A DNA stretch of 42,637 bases. Origin: Bacteroidaceae bacterium (lineage in GTDB: Bacteria; Bacteroidota; Bacteroidia; Bacteroidales; Bacteroidaceae). A model generated the notes under the pieces. The model saw only the letters and a program-made list of their open reading frames with translations, did not search any database and was not told the DNA's origin. Below, piece by piece: positions 8,449 through 18,263 of the stretch. Position 1 is the first letter of the stretch. Each line of letters begins with the position of its first letter. The stretch is taken from NCBI GenBank assembly GCA_024401185.1, contig JAKSLO010000009.1:1-42637 (forward strand), written 5' to 3'. The translations under genes were made by a program, and so were the position numbers.

Positions 8449-10587
8449 ATGAACATGCAAAGTCAAAACAACCACGGCGCACAGCAGTATGAGAACCTGC
8501 AGCGCTTTGCCCGCAACCTTGTAGCGGATGCACGAAATGGAAAACTGGACCCTGTGATTGGACGTGATGATGAGATTCGTCGCGTGTTGCAGATCCTGTC
8601 GCGCAGAACCAAGAACAACCCAATCTTGATAGGTGAGCCCGGTACGGGTAAGACCGCCATTGTGGAAGGACTGGCACACCGCATCCTCCGTGGCGACGTA
8701 CCCGAGAACCTCAAGGGTAAGCAACTCTATTCGCTCGATATGGGCGCGCTGATTGCCGGTGCCAAGTATCAGGGCGAGTTTGAGGAGCGCCTCAAGGGAG
8801 TCATCAAGGATGTGACCAGCAGCGAAGGCAACATCGTGCTCTTCATCGACGAGATACACACCCTCGTGGGAGCTGGTCAGGGACAGGGTGCCATGGATGC
8901 TGCCAATATCCTGAAGCCTGCTCTGGCACGTGGCGAGTTGCGCAGCATCGGTGCCACCACTCTCGACGAGTATCAGAAGTATTTCGAGAAGGACAAGGCC
9001 CTGGAGCGACGCTTCCAGAGTGTCATGGTGGACGAGCCCGACACGCTGGCCAGCATCAGCATACTGCGTGGACTGAAGGAACGCTATGAGCAGCACCACC
9101 GTGTGCGCATCCAGGATGATGCCATCATCGCTGCCGTAGAACTCAGTAACCGATACATCACCGAACGATTCCTTCCCGACAAGGCCATCGACCTCATGGA
9201 TGAGGCTGCTGCCAAACTGCGTATGGAGCGTGACTCCGTGCCCGAGGAACTTGACGAACTGTCACGCCGACTCAAGCAACTGGAGATTGAGCGCGAAGCC
9301 ATCAAGCGTGAGAACGACCAGCCTAAGCTTGAGCAGCTTAACAAGGAAATCGATGAGCTGAAAGCCAAGGAGAACGTCATGCGCCAGCAATGGGAGGCAG
9401 AGAAGGGACAGGCTGAGCGTATTCAGCTCATCAAGGACCAGCAGCAGCAACTCAAGCGCCAGGCAGAGCAATGTGAACGCGACGGCGATTATGCCAAGGT
9501 GGCTGAGATACGCTACTCACGTCTGCCAGCACTCGACAAGGAACTGGAGCAGTTCAAGGCTTCCGAGCAACAGGAGAAGATGATTCGTGAGGAGGTGACT
9601 GCCGACGATATAGCCGATGTGGTGAGCCGCTGGACGGGTATTCCCGTGAGCCGTATGCAGACTTCCGAACGTGAGAAGTTGCTGCATCTGGAAGAGGAAC
9701 TTCACAGACGTGTAGTAGGTCAGGAAGAGGCTATCCAAGCCGTGAGCGATGCCGTGCGCCGCAGCCGTGCCGGTTTGCAGGACAACAAGCGTCCCATTGG
9801 CTCCTTCATCTTCCTGGGTTCAACGGGAGTGGGCAAAACGGAACTGGCAAAGGCATTGGCCGAGTACCTCTTTGATGACGAGACCATGATGACGCGTATC
9901 GACATGAGCGAGTACCAGGAGAAGTTCAGCGTAACGCGCCTCATTGGAGCGCCTCCAGGATACGTAGGTTACGAGGAGGGTGGACAGCTCACCGAGGCAG
10001 TACGTCGCAAGCCCTATCAGGTGGTGCTCTTTGATGAAATCGAGAAGGCACATCCCGATGTGTTCAACACCTTGCTGCAAGTGCTCGATGATGGTCGTCT
10101 GACCGACTCTAAGGGGCGTCTTGTCAACTTCAAGAACACCATCATCATCATGACGAGCAACTTGATAACCAACGAAAAGGAGGGTGAGGGCAAGATGCGC
10201 GAACTGCTTATCCAGCGTGGCATCCGTCCCGAGTTCCTCAACCGTATCGACGAGATCATCATGTTCCATCCCTTGAACTGGGGTGAGATCAAGCAGATTG
10301 TGCGTTTGCAGATTGATGGTGTACAGAAGATGCTGCAGCAGAATGGCATCCGTCTTACGCTCACCGATGAGGCCATCGACCTCCTTGCCAACGAGGGGTA
10401 TGATCCCGACTTTGGCGCACGTCCCGTGAAGCGTGCCATCCAGCGTATGTTGCTCAACGACCTTTCCAAGGCTCTGCTTTCCGGCAGCATTGGCAACACA
10501 CTCCCTATCCAGGTCGAGGTGGAGGACGGAAAGCTCACTTTCCACAACGAAGCTTTAGGAGATAAAGGAAGTTGTCGCTTCGCTTAA
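8449..10587 (+). CDS. clpB: ATP-dependent disaggregase ClpB, N-domain-less form
   Basis: Hexameric AAA+ protein disaggregase that works with DnaK on heat-damaged proteins. Starting at the ATG at 8449 (712 residues) it opens directly with the linker to the first AAA+ module: GEPGTGKT Walker A at residues 62-69, and FIDEIH Walker B. A coiled-coil middle domain of normal size (about 260-390, [13 protein letters not shown] onward) identifies ClpB rather than ClpA/ClpC. The second module has GSTGVGKT and [14 protein letters not shown]. The roughly 150-residue substrate-binding N-domain of usual ClpB (about 860 residues) is absent, and the upstream DNA does not encode it. The last residues (about DKGSCRFA) come from a palindromic repeat that enters the gene end. 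Confidence 0.92.
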   Translation: MNMQSQNNHGAQQYENLQRFARNLVADARNGKLDPVIGRDDEIRRVLQILSRRTKNNPILIGEPGTGKTAIVEGLAHRILRGDVPENLKGKQLYSLDMGALIAGAKYQGEFEERLKGVIKDVTSSEGNIVLFIDEIHTLVGAGQGQGAMDAANILKPALARGELRSIGATTLDEYQKYFEKDKALERRFQSVMVDEPDTLASISILRGLKERYEQHHRVRIQDDAIIAAVELSNRYITERFLPDKAIDLMDEAAAKLRMERDSVPEELDELSRRLKQLEIEREAIKRENDQPKLEQLNKEIDELKAKENVMRQQWEAEKGQAERIQLIKDQQQQLKRQAEQCERDGDYAKVAEIRYSRLPALDKELEQFKASEQQEKMIREEVTADDIADVVSRWTGIPVSRMQTSEREKLLHLEEELHRRVVGQEEAIQAVSDAVRRSRAGLQDNKRPIGSFIFLGSTGVGKTELAKALAEYLFDDETMMTRIDMSEYQEKFSVTRLIGAPPGYVGYEEGGQLTEAVRRKPYQVVLFDEIEKAHPDVFNTLLQVLDDGRLTDSKGRLVNFKNTIIIMTSNLITNEKEGEGKMRELLIQRGIRPEFLNRIDEIIMFHPLNWGEIKQIVRLQIDGVQKMLQQNGIRLTLTDEAIDLLANEGYDPDFGARPVKRAIQRMLLNDLSKALLSGSIGNTLPIQVEVEDGKLTFHNEALGDKGSCRFA

Positions 10588-10676
10588 CTTCGGGGAAGTT
10601 ATCGCTTCGCTTGGGAAGTTAAAGGAAGTTATCGCTTCGCTTAACTTCGGGGAAGTTATCGCTTCGCTTAACTTCC
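10567..10676. repeat. Palindromic tandem repeat after clpB (possible terminator)
   Basis: Four copies of a 26-27 bp unit: GGAAGTTA, the loop TCGCTTCGCT, then TAACTTCC, with small variations (10567-10593, 10594-10612 shortened, 10624-10650, 10651-10676). Each complete copy is an 8-bp inverted repeat able to form a hairpin; the last copy is perfect. The first copy overlaps the clpB stop codon at 10585-10587. It may stop or stabilise the clpB transcript. Confidence 0.7.
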
Positions 10677-10724
10677 TACCACCAAGGTGGGAAACTTAAA
10701 TTCGTGCAATAAAAAACATCTTCG

Positions 10725-10756
10725 TTTGCTAATTTCACAAAAAGTGCTTATCTTTG
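10725..10756 (+). promoter_or_regulatory. Bacteroidota-type promoter of the FMN-binding gene
   Basis: TTTG at 10725-10728, 20 nt, then TATCTTTG at 10749-10756, a full match to the TTTG/TAnnTTTG pattern. Transcription would start near 10763, leaving a leader of about 90 nt. Confidence 0.75.
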
Positions 10757-10855
10757 CACGGACAAACGAATAATCTAAGTAAGTGGACTAAATCGGTTCA
10801 CTTGCTTAGTCGTTTTAAAACAGTTTTGATCAGTTACTTAATATTAGTTGTGATT

Positions 10856-11254
10856 ATGAAGAAGTCAATGAGCATAGTGCTCTTGATGCTGCTGACCTTG
10901 GGGGCATCGGCACAGAAGAAGGCAAAGCAAGATGGAGTGATGACAAAGCAGAATGGACAGTACGTGGTGAACACCACCACGCTGTGCCAGGCCAAAGGCT
11001 TCAAGGACATCACCCCACTCAAGGTGACGTTCAACAAGGAGGTTATTGTCAAGGTGGAGGCATTGCCCAATAAGGAGACACCCAGCTTCTTTGATCGCAT
11101 CACCAAGGAGTTGCTTCCCAAGTATGAGTTGCTGAAAATCAGCGAACAGGATAAGGTCGATGCCGTGTCGGGAGCCACAATGAGCAGCCGTGCCGTAAAG
11201 GCAAACGTGAAGGCTGCCTGCGATTATTACAAGGCTAACAAGGCTAAAAAATAG
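10856..11254 (+). CDS. Exported FMN-binding domain protein
   Basis: A 132-residue protein with a signal peptide (MKKSMSIVLLMLLTLGASAQ) and one FMN-binding domain. The DAVSGATMSS motif near residue 105 is the flavinylation site used in RnfG/NqrC-type domains, where ApbE attaches FMN to the threonine of SGAT. It would be a periplasmic electron carrier; its partner is not visible. The ATG at 10856 is chosen over the longer frame because it gives the signal peptide. It is preceded by a strong promoter and followed at 40 bp by the helicase gene, so it probably heads the operon to 16292. Confidence 0.82.
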   Translation: MKKSMSIVLLMLLTLGASAQKKAKQDGVMTKQNGQYVVNTTTLCQAKGFKDITPLKVTFNKEVIVKVEALPNKETPSFFDRITKELLPKYELLKISEQDKVDAVSGATMSSRAVKANVKAACDYYKANKAKK

Positions 11255-11294
11255 TACGCAGAGATTGTACGAACGTAGAAAAAGCGGATGAAAC

Positions 11295-13313
11295 ATGGCT
11301 GCACACAACGATGAGATGAACCTGGCCTGGCAGTTTGTGGAGGGCACCGACGTATCGGTGTTCCTCACGGGTCGTGCCGGTACGGGCAAGACGACTTTTC
11401 TGCGCCGCATCAAGGAACTGGCACCCAAGCGAATGGTGGTGGTGGCACCTACGGGTGTGGCAGCCATCAACGCACGTGGAGCCACGATTCATTCATTTTT
11501 CCAGTTGGCACCAGGCATCCATATTCCTGGCATGGTAGAGGTCGGCAAGAGTCGTTTCTACCAGATGAGTAAGGATAAGAAGAACATACTGCGTTCCATG
11601 GACCTCCTCATTATTGATGAGATCTCAATGGTGCGCTGCGACTTGCTCGATGCCATCGACGGCGTGCTGCGCAAGTACAAGGACCGCAACAAACCCTTTG
11701 GCGGTGTGCAGCTGTTGCTCATCGGTGACCTTCAACAGTTGGCTCCTGTAGCCGACGATAAGGAGTGGGAGGCGCTATCGCCTTACTATGATACACCTTA
11801 CTTCTTCAGTTCACACGCCTTGCAGCAGATTCAGTATGTCACCATCGAATTGCAGCACATCTACCGCCAGAGCGACAGTAACTTTGTGGACCTCCTGGGA
11901 AAGATACGTGAACACCGCATCGACGAGGACGTGGTCAGACAACTCAATGCCCGACATATTCCTAATTTCGTACCTAAGGATGGGGAAGGCTGGATTCGCC
12001 TCACCACCCATAACTACATGTCGCAGCGCTACAACGAGCAGCGTCTGGCTGTGCTGACGGGCGACCTGAAACTCTTCGATGCGGAGATAAAGGATAATTT
12101 CCCGGAGAATAACTTCCCGGCCGAGAAGCAGTTGGGTTTGAAGGTGGGGGCACAGGTGATGTTCCTGAAGAACGACCCTTCGCCCGATCACCTTTACTAC
12201 AACGGCAAGATAGGTGTGGTGACCAATCTCTCGTTTGGTGAGGTCAAGGTGCTTTGCCAAGGCGAGGAGCACCCCATCACGGTGCCCAAGATGACGTGGG
12301 AGAACACTCACTACGTCATTGATGAAGAGACCAAAGAGATAAAGGAGGAGGTGGATGGCACCTTTACGCAGTATCCCTTGCGACTGGCATGGTCCATTAC
12401 CGTGCACAAGAGTCAGGGTCTGACGTTCGACCATGCTGTGCTCGACATCAACAGCGCTTTTGCCCACGGACAGGTGTATGTGGCGTTGAGCCGTTGCCGC
12501 AGTCTTGAGGGACTCGTCCTGGCACGTCCCCTGCAAGTGGCTTCGCTGAAGAACGACGAGCAGGTAGATGCTTTCATCGCCAAGGAACTGCAGGCGGCAC
12601 AGCATGCGCGTGGCAAACTGGATGAGATGCGTTATGCCTATTTCACTACCTTGCTCAACGAACTCTTCAGCGTGCGGCAGTTTGGACCCGACTTCAACTA
12701 CTTTGTGCGTGTGGTCGATGAGCATCTCTACCATCAGCAACCACAGTTTCTCAGCATGCTGAAAGAGCGACAGGGAAGGTTAGCCAACGAGGTAGTGGCG
12801 GTGATGGAAAAATTCCAACATCAATGTGCCCAGATATTGCAAGGCATACGTGGCAGCGTGACGCCCACAGCCTATGCCAGCGACCCGCATCTGCAGGAAC
12901 GTGTCAAGGCGGCTGCCAACTATTTCGTGGAACGTCTTACCGAGATTTTTGTACCCGTGCTCAATGGTGCCAAGATAACCATAGGCAACCAGCAGGTGAA
13001 GAAGCAATACACGAATGCCCTGGAGGCCATGATGCAGAGCTACAAGAGCAAGATGGCCACGATGCGCACTTGTGCCAACGAGGGCTTTACTATAAAAACC
13101 TATCTTAAGAGCAAGGCCACATCAATGGTGGAGGACGATGCTGCGGGAAAGAAGAAAAAGTCAACACGTTCGTCGGCATCCACCAGCAAGCCTGTCAGAC
13201 GGCCTTATGCTCAATCTTCAGCATCAAATGGAGTGTCCGAGAGTCCGCTGGGACCCGACTCTCCTGAAGGAACCGAACAGAAGCCTGCTTGGAAATGGTA
13301 TTGGAAGAAGTAG
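11295..13313 (+). CDS. Pif1-like SF1 DNA helicase with C-terminal extension
   Basis: 5'-to-3' helicase of superfamily 1B, acting on DNA structures or recombination intermediates. Walker A GRAGTGKT is at residues 26-33, Walker B IIDEIS at 106-111, motif III GDLQQL at 144-149, followed further on by VHKSQGLTFD and YVALSRCRSLEGL (motifs V and VI). Bacteroides Pif1 proteins studied structurally are about 430 residues; this one has 672. The extra C-terminal 240 residues include a helical stretch (FTTLLNELFSVRQFG..., IKTYLKSKATSM) and a Ser/Lys-rich tail. The role of the extension is unknown. The MATE gene begins 6 bp after the stop. Confidence 0.9.
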   Translation: MAAHNDEMNLAWQFVEGTDVSVFLTGRAGTGKTTFLRRIKELAPKRMVVVAPTGVAAINARGATIHSFFQLAPGIHIPGMVEVGKSRFYQMSKDKKNILRSMDLLIIDEISMVRCDLLDAIDGVLRKYKDRNKPFGGVQLLLIGDLQQLAPVADDKEWEALSPYYDTPYFFSSHALQQIQYVTIELQHIYRQSDSNFVDLLGKIREHRIDEDVVRQLNARHIPNFVPKDGEGWIRLTTHNYMSQRYNEQRLAVLTGDLKLFDAEIKDNFPENNFPAEKQLGLKVGAQVMFLKNDPSPDHLYYNGKIGVVTNLSFGEVKVLCQGEEHPITVPKMTWENTHYVIDEETKEIKEEVDGTFTQYPLRLAWSITVHKSQGLTFDHAVLDINSAFAHGQVYVALSRCRSLEGLVLARPLQVASLKNDEQVDAFIAKELQAAQHARGKLDEMRYAYFTTLLNELFSVRQFGPDFNYFVRVVDEHLYHQQPQFLSMLKERQGRLANEVVAVMEKFQHQCAQILQGIRGSVTPTAYASDPHLQERVKAAANYFVERLTEIFVPVLNGAKITIGNQQVKKQYTNALEAMMQSYKSKMATMRTCANEGFTIKTYLKSKATSMVEDDAAGKKKKSTRSSASTSKPVRRPYAQSSASNGVSESPLGPDSPEGTEQKPAWKWYWKK

Positions 13314-13319
13314 AAACGA

Positions 13320-14675
13320 ATGCGAACAAAGGACGAACTTTTTGGACTGCTGCGTGATGGTGGCACCATGACCCGTGGCGAGAAGGTGCGCTTGGTGAGC
13401 ATGCTGAGTGTGCCTGCCATGCTGGCACAGCTGAGCAGTATCATCATGCAGTATATTGATGCCATGATGGTAGGACGCATCAGCGCTTCTGCCTCAGCCA
13501 GCATCGGACTGGTCAGCACCACTACATGGCTCTTTGGCGGTCTGTGCGTGTCCATCGGTACGGGCTTCTCTGTGCTTGTGGCTCATCATTTCGGAGCTAA
13601 GGAGTATGGACGTGCCCGCGATGTGCTGCGTCAGTCGCTGTTGCTCTGCCTCGGTTTTTCTTTGATCATCAGTCTGTTCTGCGTGAGCATACATGGGGTG
13701 CTTCCCGTGTGGTTAGGCGGCCAGGGTGAGGTGGTGGATCAAGCCAGCAACTACTTCCTGATATGGGCTCTCACAGTTCCTGTCATGCAGATGTATCACC
13801 TCTCTAATGGTATGCTGCGCTGTTCGGGCAATATGACCGTTCCGATGATACTGGGCATACTGATGTGCGTGCTCGATGTGGTCTTCAACTGCATCTTCAT
13901 CCCACGCTGGGGTGTCACGGGTGCAGCACTTGCCACTTCGCTGGCAGCCGTGGTGTGCGCCTCATCCAGCATGGCTTATCTGCTGGGATGGAGCAAGGAA
14001 CTGAAACTTGTGGGGCATCCGGGACGTCTGCGTCTGGAGTGGGACATCCTCAAGCGTTCGCTCCGCATCAGTCTGCCCATGGTGGTAGAGCATGCCGTGT
14101 TCTGCGGTGCACAGGTTGTGAGCACCCTCATCGTGGCACCTTTGGGCACCGTGGCCATTGCGGCCAATACCATCGGCATCACCGTGGAGAGCCTGTGCTA
14201 CATGCCTGGCTACGGCATAGGCGAGGCTGCCACCACCCTGGTGGGACAGAGTGTGGGGGCTAAGCGTTACGACCTCATACGCAGCTTCTCCATACTCACC
14301 GTGTCGCTGGGTATGGCGGTGATGACCTTGTTGGGCATTGTCATGTACGTCTTTGCCCCTGAACTGATGGCTTTCATGAGCATCGACCCCGACGTGCAGC
14401 GTGTGGGAGCCGAGGCCTTGCGCATAGAGGCGTATGCCGAACCCATGTATGCTGCCTCCATCGTGGCATACGGCGTGTTTGTAGGCGTGGGCGATACACT
14501 CATCCCATGTGTCATGAATCTGTGTAGCATCTGGATGGTGCGCATCCCCTTGGCATGGTTCCTTGCCTCTCGCATGGGACTTCCAGGTGTGTGGATGGCC
14601 ATGTGTATTGAACTTTGTGTGCGTGGCATTATCTTCCTTATAAGGTTGAGGCTTAAGAAACCTAAAAAACATTAG
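13320..14675 (+). CDS. MATE-family multidrug/metabolite exporter
   Basis: Inner-membrane cation-coupled exporter of 451 residues with about twelve hydrophobic segments in two similar halves. The N-terminal half begins LVSMLSVPAMLAQLSSIIMQYIDAMMVG and the second half IAANTIGITVESLCYMPGYGIGEAATTLVGQ, both characteristic of MATE proteins. The substrate is not predictable. It is the third gene of the operon, 6 bp after the helicase stop; a functional link to the helicase is not apparent. Confidence 0.92.
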   Translation: MRTKDELFGLLRDGGTMTRGEKVRLVSMLSVPAMLAQLSSIIMQYIDAMMVGRISASASASIGLVSTTTWLFGGLCVSIGTGFSVLVAHHFGAKEYGRARDVLRQSLLLCLGFSLIISLFCVSIHGVLPVWLGGQGEVVDQASNYFLIWALTVPVMQMYHLSNGMLRCSGNMTVPMILGILMCVLDVVFNCIFIPRWGVTGAALATSLAAVVCASSSMAYLLGWSKELKLVGHPGRLRLEWDILKRSLRISLPMVVEHAVFCGAQVVSTLIVAPLGTVAIAANTIGITVESLCYMPGYGIGEAATTLVGQSVGAKRYDLIRSFSILTVSLGMAVMTLLGIVMYVFAPELMAFMSIDPDVQRVGAEALRIEAYAEPMYAASIVAYGVFVGVGDTLIPCVMNLCSIWMVRIPLAWFLASRMGLPGVWMAMCIELCVRGIIFLIRLRLKKPKKH

Positions 14676-14706
14676 CGGATTGTCCGTTGTCGAAAAAACA
14701 ATGATT

Positions 14707-15555
14707 ATGAAAAAGATAGAAAATCAAGAGTTTGGTGGCGAGCGTCCACTGTATTGCGAACATGACCTGGAACTGCGTGGAGTCACCATTCATGTGGGAG
14801 AGTCGTCGTTGAAGGAAACATCGAACATCGATGCGGAAGACTGTACCTTTGAGGGGAAGTATGTCTTCTGGGAGTGTCGTGGTTTTAGTACCCGTAATTG
14901 CCTGTACAAGTCGAGCGCACGTTCCTCGTTGTGGTACAGCGAGCGTGGCGAACTGCTCAACTGCAAGGTGGAAGCTCCCAAGATGTTCCGTCGCATGAGT
15001 GGCATCAAGATCAGCAACTGTGTCTTTAGTGATGCACAAGAGACGCTGTGGGACTGTCGCGACGTCAACATCAAGGATACCCGCATCGAGAATGCCGACT
15101 ATCTGGGTATGCACACCGACGACGTGGTGATTGACAACCTGCACCTGGAAGGCAATTATTCGTTCCAGTACTCCAAGAACGTAGTCATCCGCAACAGTTT
15201 GCTCAACTCCAAGGATTCACTCTGGGAGAGCGAGAACGTCACCATCTACGACAGCGAGATTAACGGTGAGTACCTGGGATGGTATGCCAAGAACCTCAAG
15301 CTTGTACGTTGTCACATCACCGGCGAACAGCCCCTGTGCTACTGCGAGAATCTCATCATGGAGGATTGCACCATGGGCAGTGATGCTAATCTGGCATTCG
15401 AGTACTGTACCATCCAGGCCACTATCAAGGGCGATGTGCATAGCATCAAGAATCCCACCAGTGGCTCCATTCGCGTTGAGGGCAGGGTAGGCGAGATCAT
15501 CATCGATGAGAATCAGAAGGCTCCTGCCAACGCAGAGATAGTGGCTAACTCATAG
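14707..15555 (+). CDS. DUF3737-type beta-helix protein
   Basis: A 282-residue protein without signal peptide, built from short repeated strands each with a small polar turn (for example LWDCRDVNIKDTRIEN, SFQYSKNVVIRNSLLN, LWESENVTIYDSEIN), the pattern of a right-handed parallel beta-helix like pectate lyases. The opening MKKIENQEFGGERPLY is typical of the DUF3737 family, whose function is unknown. I chose the ATG at 14707; an ATG two codons earlier (14701) is also possible. It lies about 30 bp after the MATE gene and just before the next gene of the operon. Confidence 0.85.
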   Translation: MKKIENQEFGGERPLYCEHDLELRGVTIHVGESSLKETSNIDAEDCTFEGKYVFWECRGFSTRNCLYKSSARSSLWYSERGELLNCKVEAPKMFRRMSGIKISNCVFSDAQETLWDCRDVNIKDTRIENADYLGMHTDDVVIDNLHLEGNYSFQYSKNVVIRNSLLNSKDSLWESENVTIYDSEINGEYLGWYAKNLKLVRCHITGEQPLCYCENLIMEDCTMGSDANLAFEYCTIQATIKGDVHSIKNPTSGSIRVEGRVGEIIIDENQKAPANAEIVANS

Positions 15556-15569
15556 CAGAGGTTCCAATC

Positions 15570-16292
15570 TTGTCAGTAATTCGTTTGATACATACCCCGC
15601 ACACATCGTGCATTGAAGTGTGCTATGCCGTCAAGGCAGATGGCCCTTTCCTGTATCTTTGCCATCTGTCCAGCCATCGCATGCTCGGGGCACTCGATGC
15701 CTTGTGGCACGACTATGTGTCATGGGATGCCACGCGCTATGTGGCAGAAGACCCTTTGCTCTTTGAGATTGCTCATGGTGAAAAGTCGGAATCCTTGAGC
15801 GAGGAGGCCTCCCGCCTCATCCATGACATTCACAGTCGTCTTGTCAGTTTGCAACGTCTGGGCGTAAACCTGCGTACCGTTCGTGAAGCGCTCTTGCAGT
15901 ATCAGGCACCCAGTCGCATACAGGTGAAGTCCGACAATCGCATTCTGCTCCAGGACTATGCCGACATGGAGGTCCCCCTCACCCCTCTCTGCAAGGCACT
16001 CTATCTGTTTTTCCTTCAGCACCCTGAGGGTGTCACGCTCAAGCAGATGTCATGCTATCGCGACGAACTGCTCGTTTTGTATCAGCGTTTTGCTCCAGGC
16101 ATCAATCCACAGCGTCGCCAGTCTCATATCGACTCCCTTGTGTCACCCCTCAGCAACTCACTCCACGAGAAGCTCTCTCTCATTCGCCGCACCTTTTCCC
16201 ACCTCCTTGACGAGTCCCTTTTGCCCTTCTATGTAATCACGGGCCAAAAGGGTGGGGTGTATAGCCTGCAGCATGTGGCTCCCTCTTGTTAG
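15570..16292 (+). CDS. Conserved hypothetical protein
   Basis: A 240-residue, probably cytoplasmic protein that I do not recognise. It is polar, without signal peptide or membrane segment. The middle (LVSLQRLGVNLRTVREALLQY; VPLTPLCKALYLFFLQHPEGV) looks helical, and the phrase around 'LYLFFLQHPEGVTLKQMS' resembles a winged-helix wing, so a DNA-binding role is possible but speculative. No ATG lies near the 5' end; the start is taken as TTG at 15570, so the exact N-terminus is uncertain. It follows the DUF3737 gene by 14 bp and ends the operon. Confidence 0.65.
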   Translation: MSVIRLIHTPHTSCIEVCYAVKADGPFLYLCHLSSHRMLGALDALWHDYVSWDATRYVAEDPLLFEIAHGEKSESLSEEASRLIHDIHSRLVSLQRLGVNLRTVREALLQYQAPSRIQVKSDNRILLQDYADMEVPLTPLCKALYLFFLQHPEGVTLKQMSCYRDELLVLYQRFAPGINPQRRQSHIDSLVSPLSNSLHEKLSLIRRTFSHLLDESLLPFYVITGQKGGVYSLQHVAPSC

Positions 16293-16327
16293 CTTTTGTC
16301 ATCTTTTTTTCTTCGTCCTATAGTACT

Positions 16328-16397
16328 CCCGATATTAACCCGATATCAACCCGTTATTAACCCGTTACTTTCCCGAAGGATTTCAACCCGATAAAAA
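16328..16397. repeat. 11-bp tandem repeat (CCCGATATTAA type)
   Basis: Six units each beginning CCCG: CCCGATATTAA (16328), CCCGATATCAA (16339), CCCGTTATTAA (16350), CCCGTTACTTT (16361), a longer 15-bp unit (16372) and CCCGATAAAAA (16387). Period is 11 bp for the first four. It lies in the 350-bp gap before the AAA-like gene; no other gene is visible there. Confidence 0.65.
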
Positions 16398-16685
16398 TGG
16401 GTGTTTTGGGGTGTTTTGGCCTTGTGTGTGTCAAGAAAAACGAACGTCATCTGACTGTCAAAAGCAAACAGAACAAAGCTAATTCGAGGAGATTCTGGAA
16501 ATTTGTGGCCAATAATGCGTGCAATTCGAAATAAAAGCCTATCTTTGCAGGGTATCTCTGCTTCTCTGTGCTCCAAATGAAAAAGAACGCTGCCTTTTTG
16601 TGGATGACTTATAAAATAACTTCCAAAAAGTTTTTTTATCTCAGTGGAAAACGTTAACTTCGCCATCGAAAACAAATTGTCAGCG

Positions 16686-18263
16686 ATGCGAATACCCCGC
16701 AAATTGCCTATCGGCATACAAGATTTTGAAAGTCTGCGCAAGGATGGCTATGTCTATGTGGACAAGACCGAGCAGATAAACCGTCTTATCAGTATGGGAC
16801 GGTATTACTTCTTGTCACGTCCACGCAGATTTGGCAAGTCGCTGCTGATGACCACCATACATGCTTTGTATTCGGGTAAGAAGGAATTGTTCGACGGTAC
16901 AATAGGATCACGCCTCTCTATTGCTGATGACGAGACTTTCACATGGGTCAAGCATCCCGTTATGCATCTGGATTTGAATACGAATAGCTATGACTCGGCA
17001 GATGTACTTTGTAAGAAGCTGAATGACTCGCTCGAACAGTGGGAAGAGGAGTACGAATGCCCTGCCAAGGATGTTCCTTTTGGAATGCGTTTTGAGCATG
17101 TCATACAAGCTGCCTATAACAAAACCGGTCAGCGAGTTGTCATCCTTGTTGATGAGTATGATAAACCTATGCTGCAGGCTATTGCAGACAGTGCCTTGCA
17201 AGATGAGTTCCGAAGCATACTGAAAGGTTTCTACGGAGCGCTTAAGTCAAAAGACGGGTGCATTAAGTTTGCCCTTCTCACAGGTGTCACTAAGTTCGGA
17301 AAAATCAGCGTGTCCAGCGATTTGAACAACCTGAATGACATCTCTATGGATGCTCGTTTTTGGGACATCTGTGGTTTGAGCGAGAAAGAACTCGTGGAGA
17401 ACTTTCCTCAGGAGATAATGGAACTTGCAAAAGCCAGCAACATCGATACGGATAAGTGTATTGAGGAACTTCGTGCTCGTTATGACGGATATCATTTTCA
17501 CCATGCTTCGAAAGGCGTGTATAATCCGTTCAGTGTATTAAGCACCTTGATGAAAAGGGAGTTTGGGAGTTATTGGTTTGAAACCGGCACGCCTACCTAT
17601 TTGGCAGAACTACTAAAGACCTATGACTACAACTTGCAGGAAATGTCTCAGGTTGTGACGGATGCAGACACACTCAATAGTATCGACTCTAACAAGAATC
17701 CCATTTCCGTCATCTACCAAAGTGGGTATTTGACGATAAAGAGTTTTGATGCCCGATTCCAAACCTATACGTTAGGTTTCCCTAATATGGAAGTTGAGGA
17801 TGGTTTCCTGCGTTTTCTGTTGCCTCGATACACATCGGTAACTGAAGGAAAAACAAGTTTTAGCATCCAGCAGTTTGTTACGGATGTGGAGAATGGAAAT
17901 ACAGAAAAATTCCTTCTCCGACTGAAGTCTCTCTTTTCTGATACCCCTTATGAACTCATCAAGGATTTAGAAAACCACTATCAGAATGTCATCTGGTTGG
18001 TATCTAAGTTGATGGGGTTCTATGTTAAGGCCGAGTACCACACAAGTGAGGGGCGTATCGACCTGTTGCTGCAGACGTCTCGTTATTGTTATGTGATGGA
18101 ATTTAAACTGGATGGCTCTGCCGAGGAAGCATTGCAGCAGATTAGCGACAAGCATTACACTTTGCCCTTTGAAACAAATTGTCAGCAAATCATCCGCATT
18201 GGTCTGAACTTCGACAGCAAGACACGTAACATAGGGCAATACCTCATTGGTAGAATCAGCTAA
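16686..18263 (+). CDS. AAA-ATPase-like / PD-(D/E)XK nuclease-like protein
   Basis: A 525-residue protein of a family abundant in gut Bacteroidota, with an N-terminal AAA-like domain (PF09820 type) and a C-terminal PD-(D/E)XK nuclease-like domain (PF08011 type). Visible: KLPIGIQDFESLR at the start, a Walker A-like RPRRFGKSL at 45-53, Walker B VILVDEYDKPM, and near the end GRIDLLLQ...YVMEFKLDGSAEEALQQI with the D...ExK nuclease core. Its role is not known. The ATG at 16686 is preferred because family members begin just before KLPIGIQ; an upstream GTG at 16644 also keeps the frame. A TATCTTTG box at 16540-16547 lacks a good TTTG partner. Confidence 0.85.
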   Translation: MRIPRKLPIGIQDFESLRKDGYVYVDKTEQINRLISMGRYYFLSRPRRFGKSLLMTTIHALYSGKKELFDGTIGSRLSIADDETFTWVKHPVMHLDLNTNSYDSADVLCKKLNDSLEQWEEEYECPAKDVPFGMRFEHVIQAAYNKTGQRVVILVDEYDKPMLQAIADSALQDEFRSILKGFYGALKSKDGCIKFALLTGVTKFGKISVSSDLNNLNDISMDARFWDICGLSEKELVENFPQEIMELAKASNIDTDKCIEELRARYDGYHFHHASKGVYNPFSVLSTLMKREFGSYWFETGTPTYLAELLKTYDYNLQEMSQVVTDADTLNSIDSNKNPISVIYQSGYLTIKSFDARFQTYTLGFPNMEVEDGFLRFLLPRYTSVTEGKTSFSIQQFVTDVENGNTEKFLLRLKSLFSDTPYELIKDLENHYQNVIWLVSKLMGFYVKAEYHTSEGRIDLLLQTSRYCYVMEFKLDGSAEEALQQISDKHYTLPFETNCQQIIRIGLNFDSKTRNIGQYLIGRIS

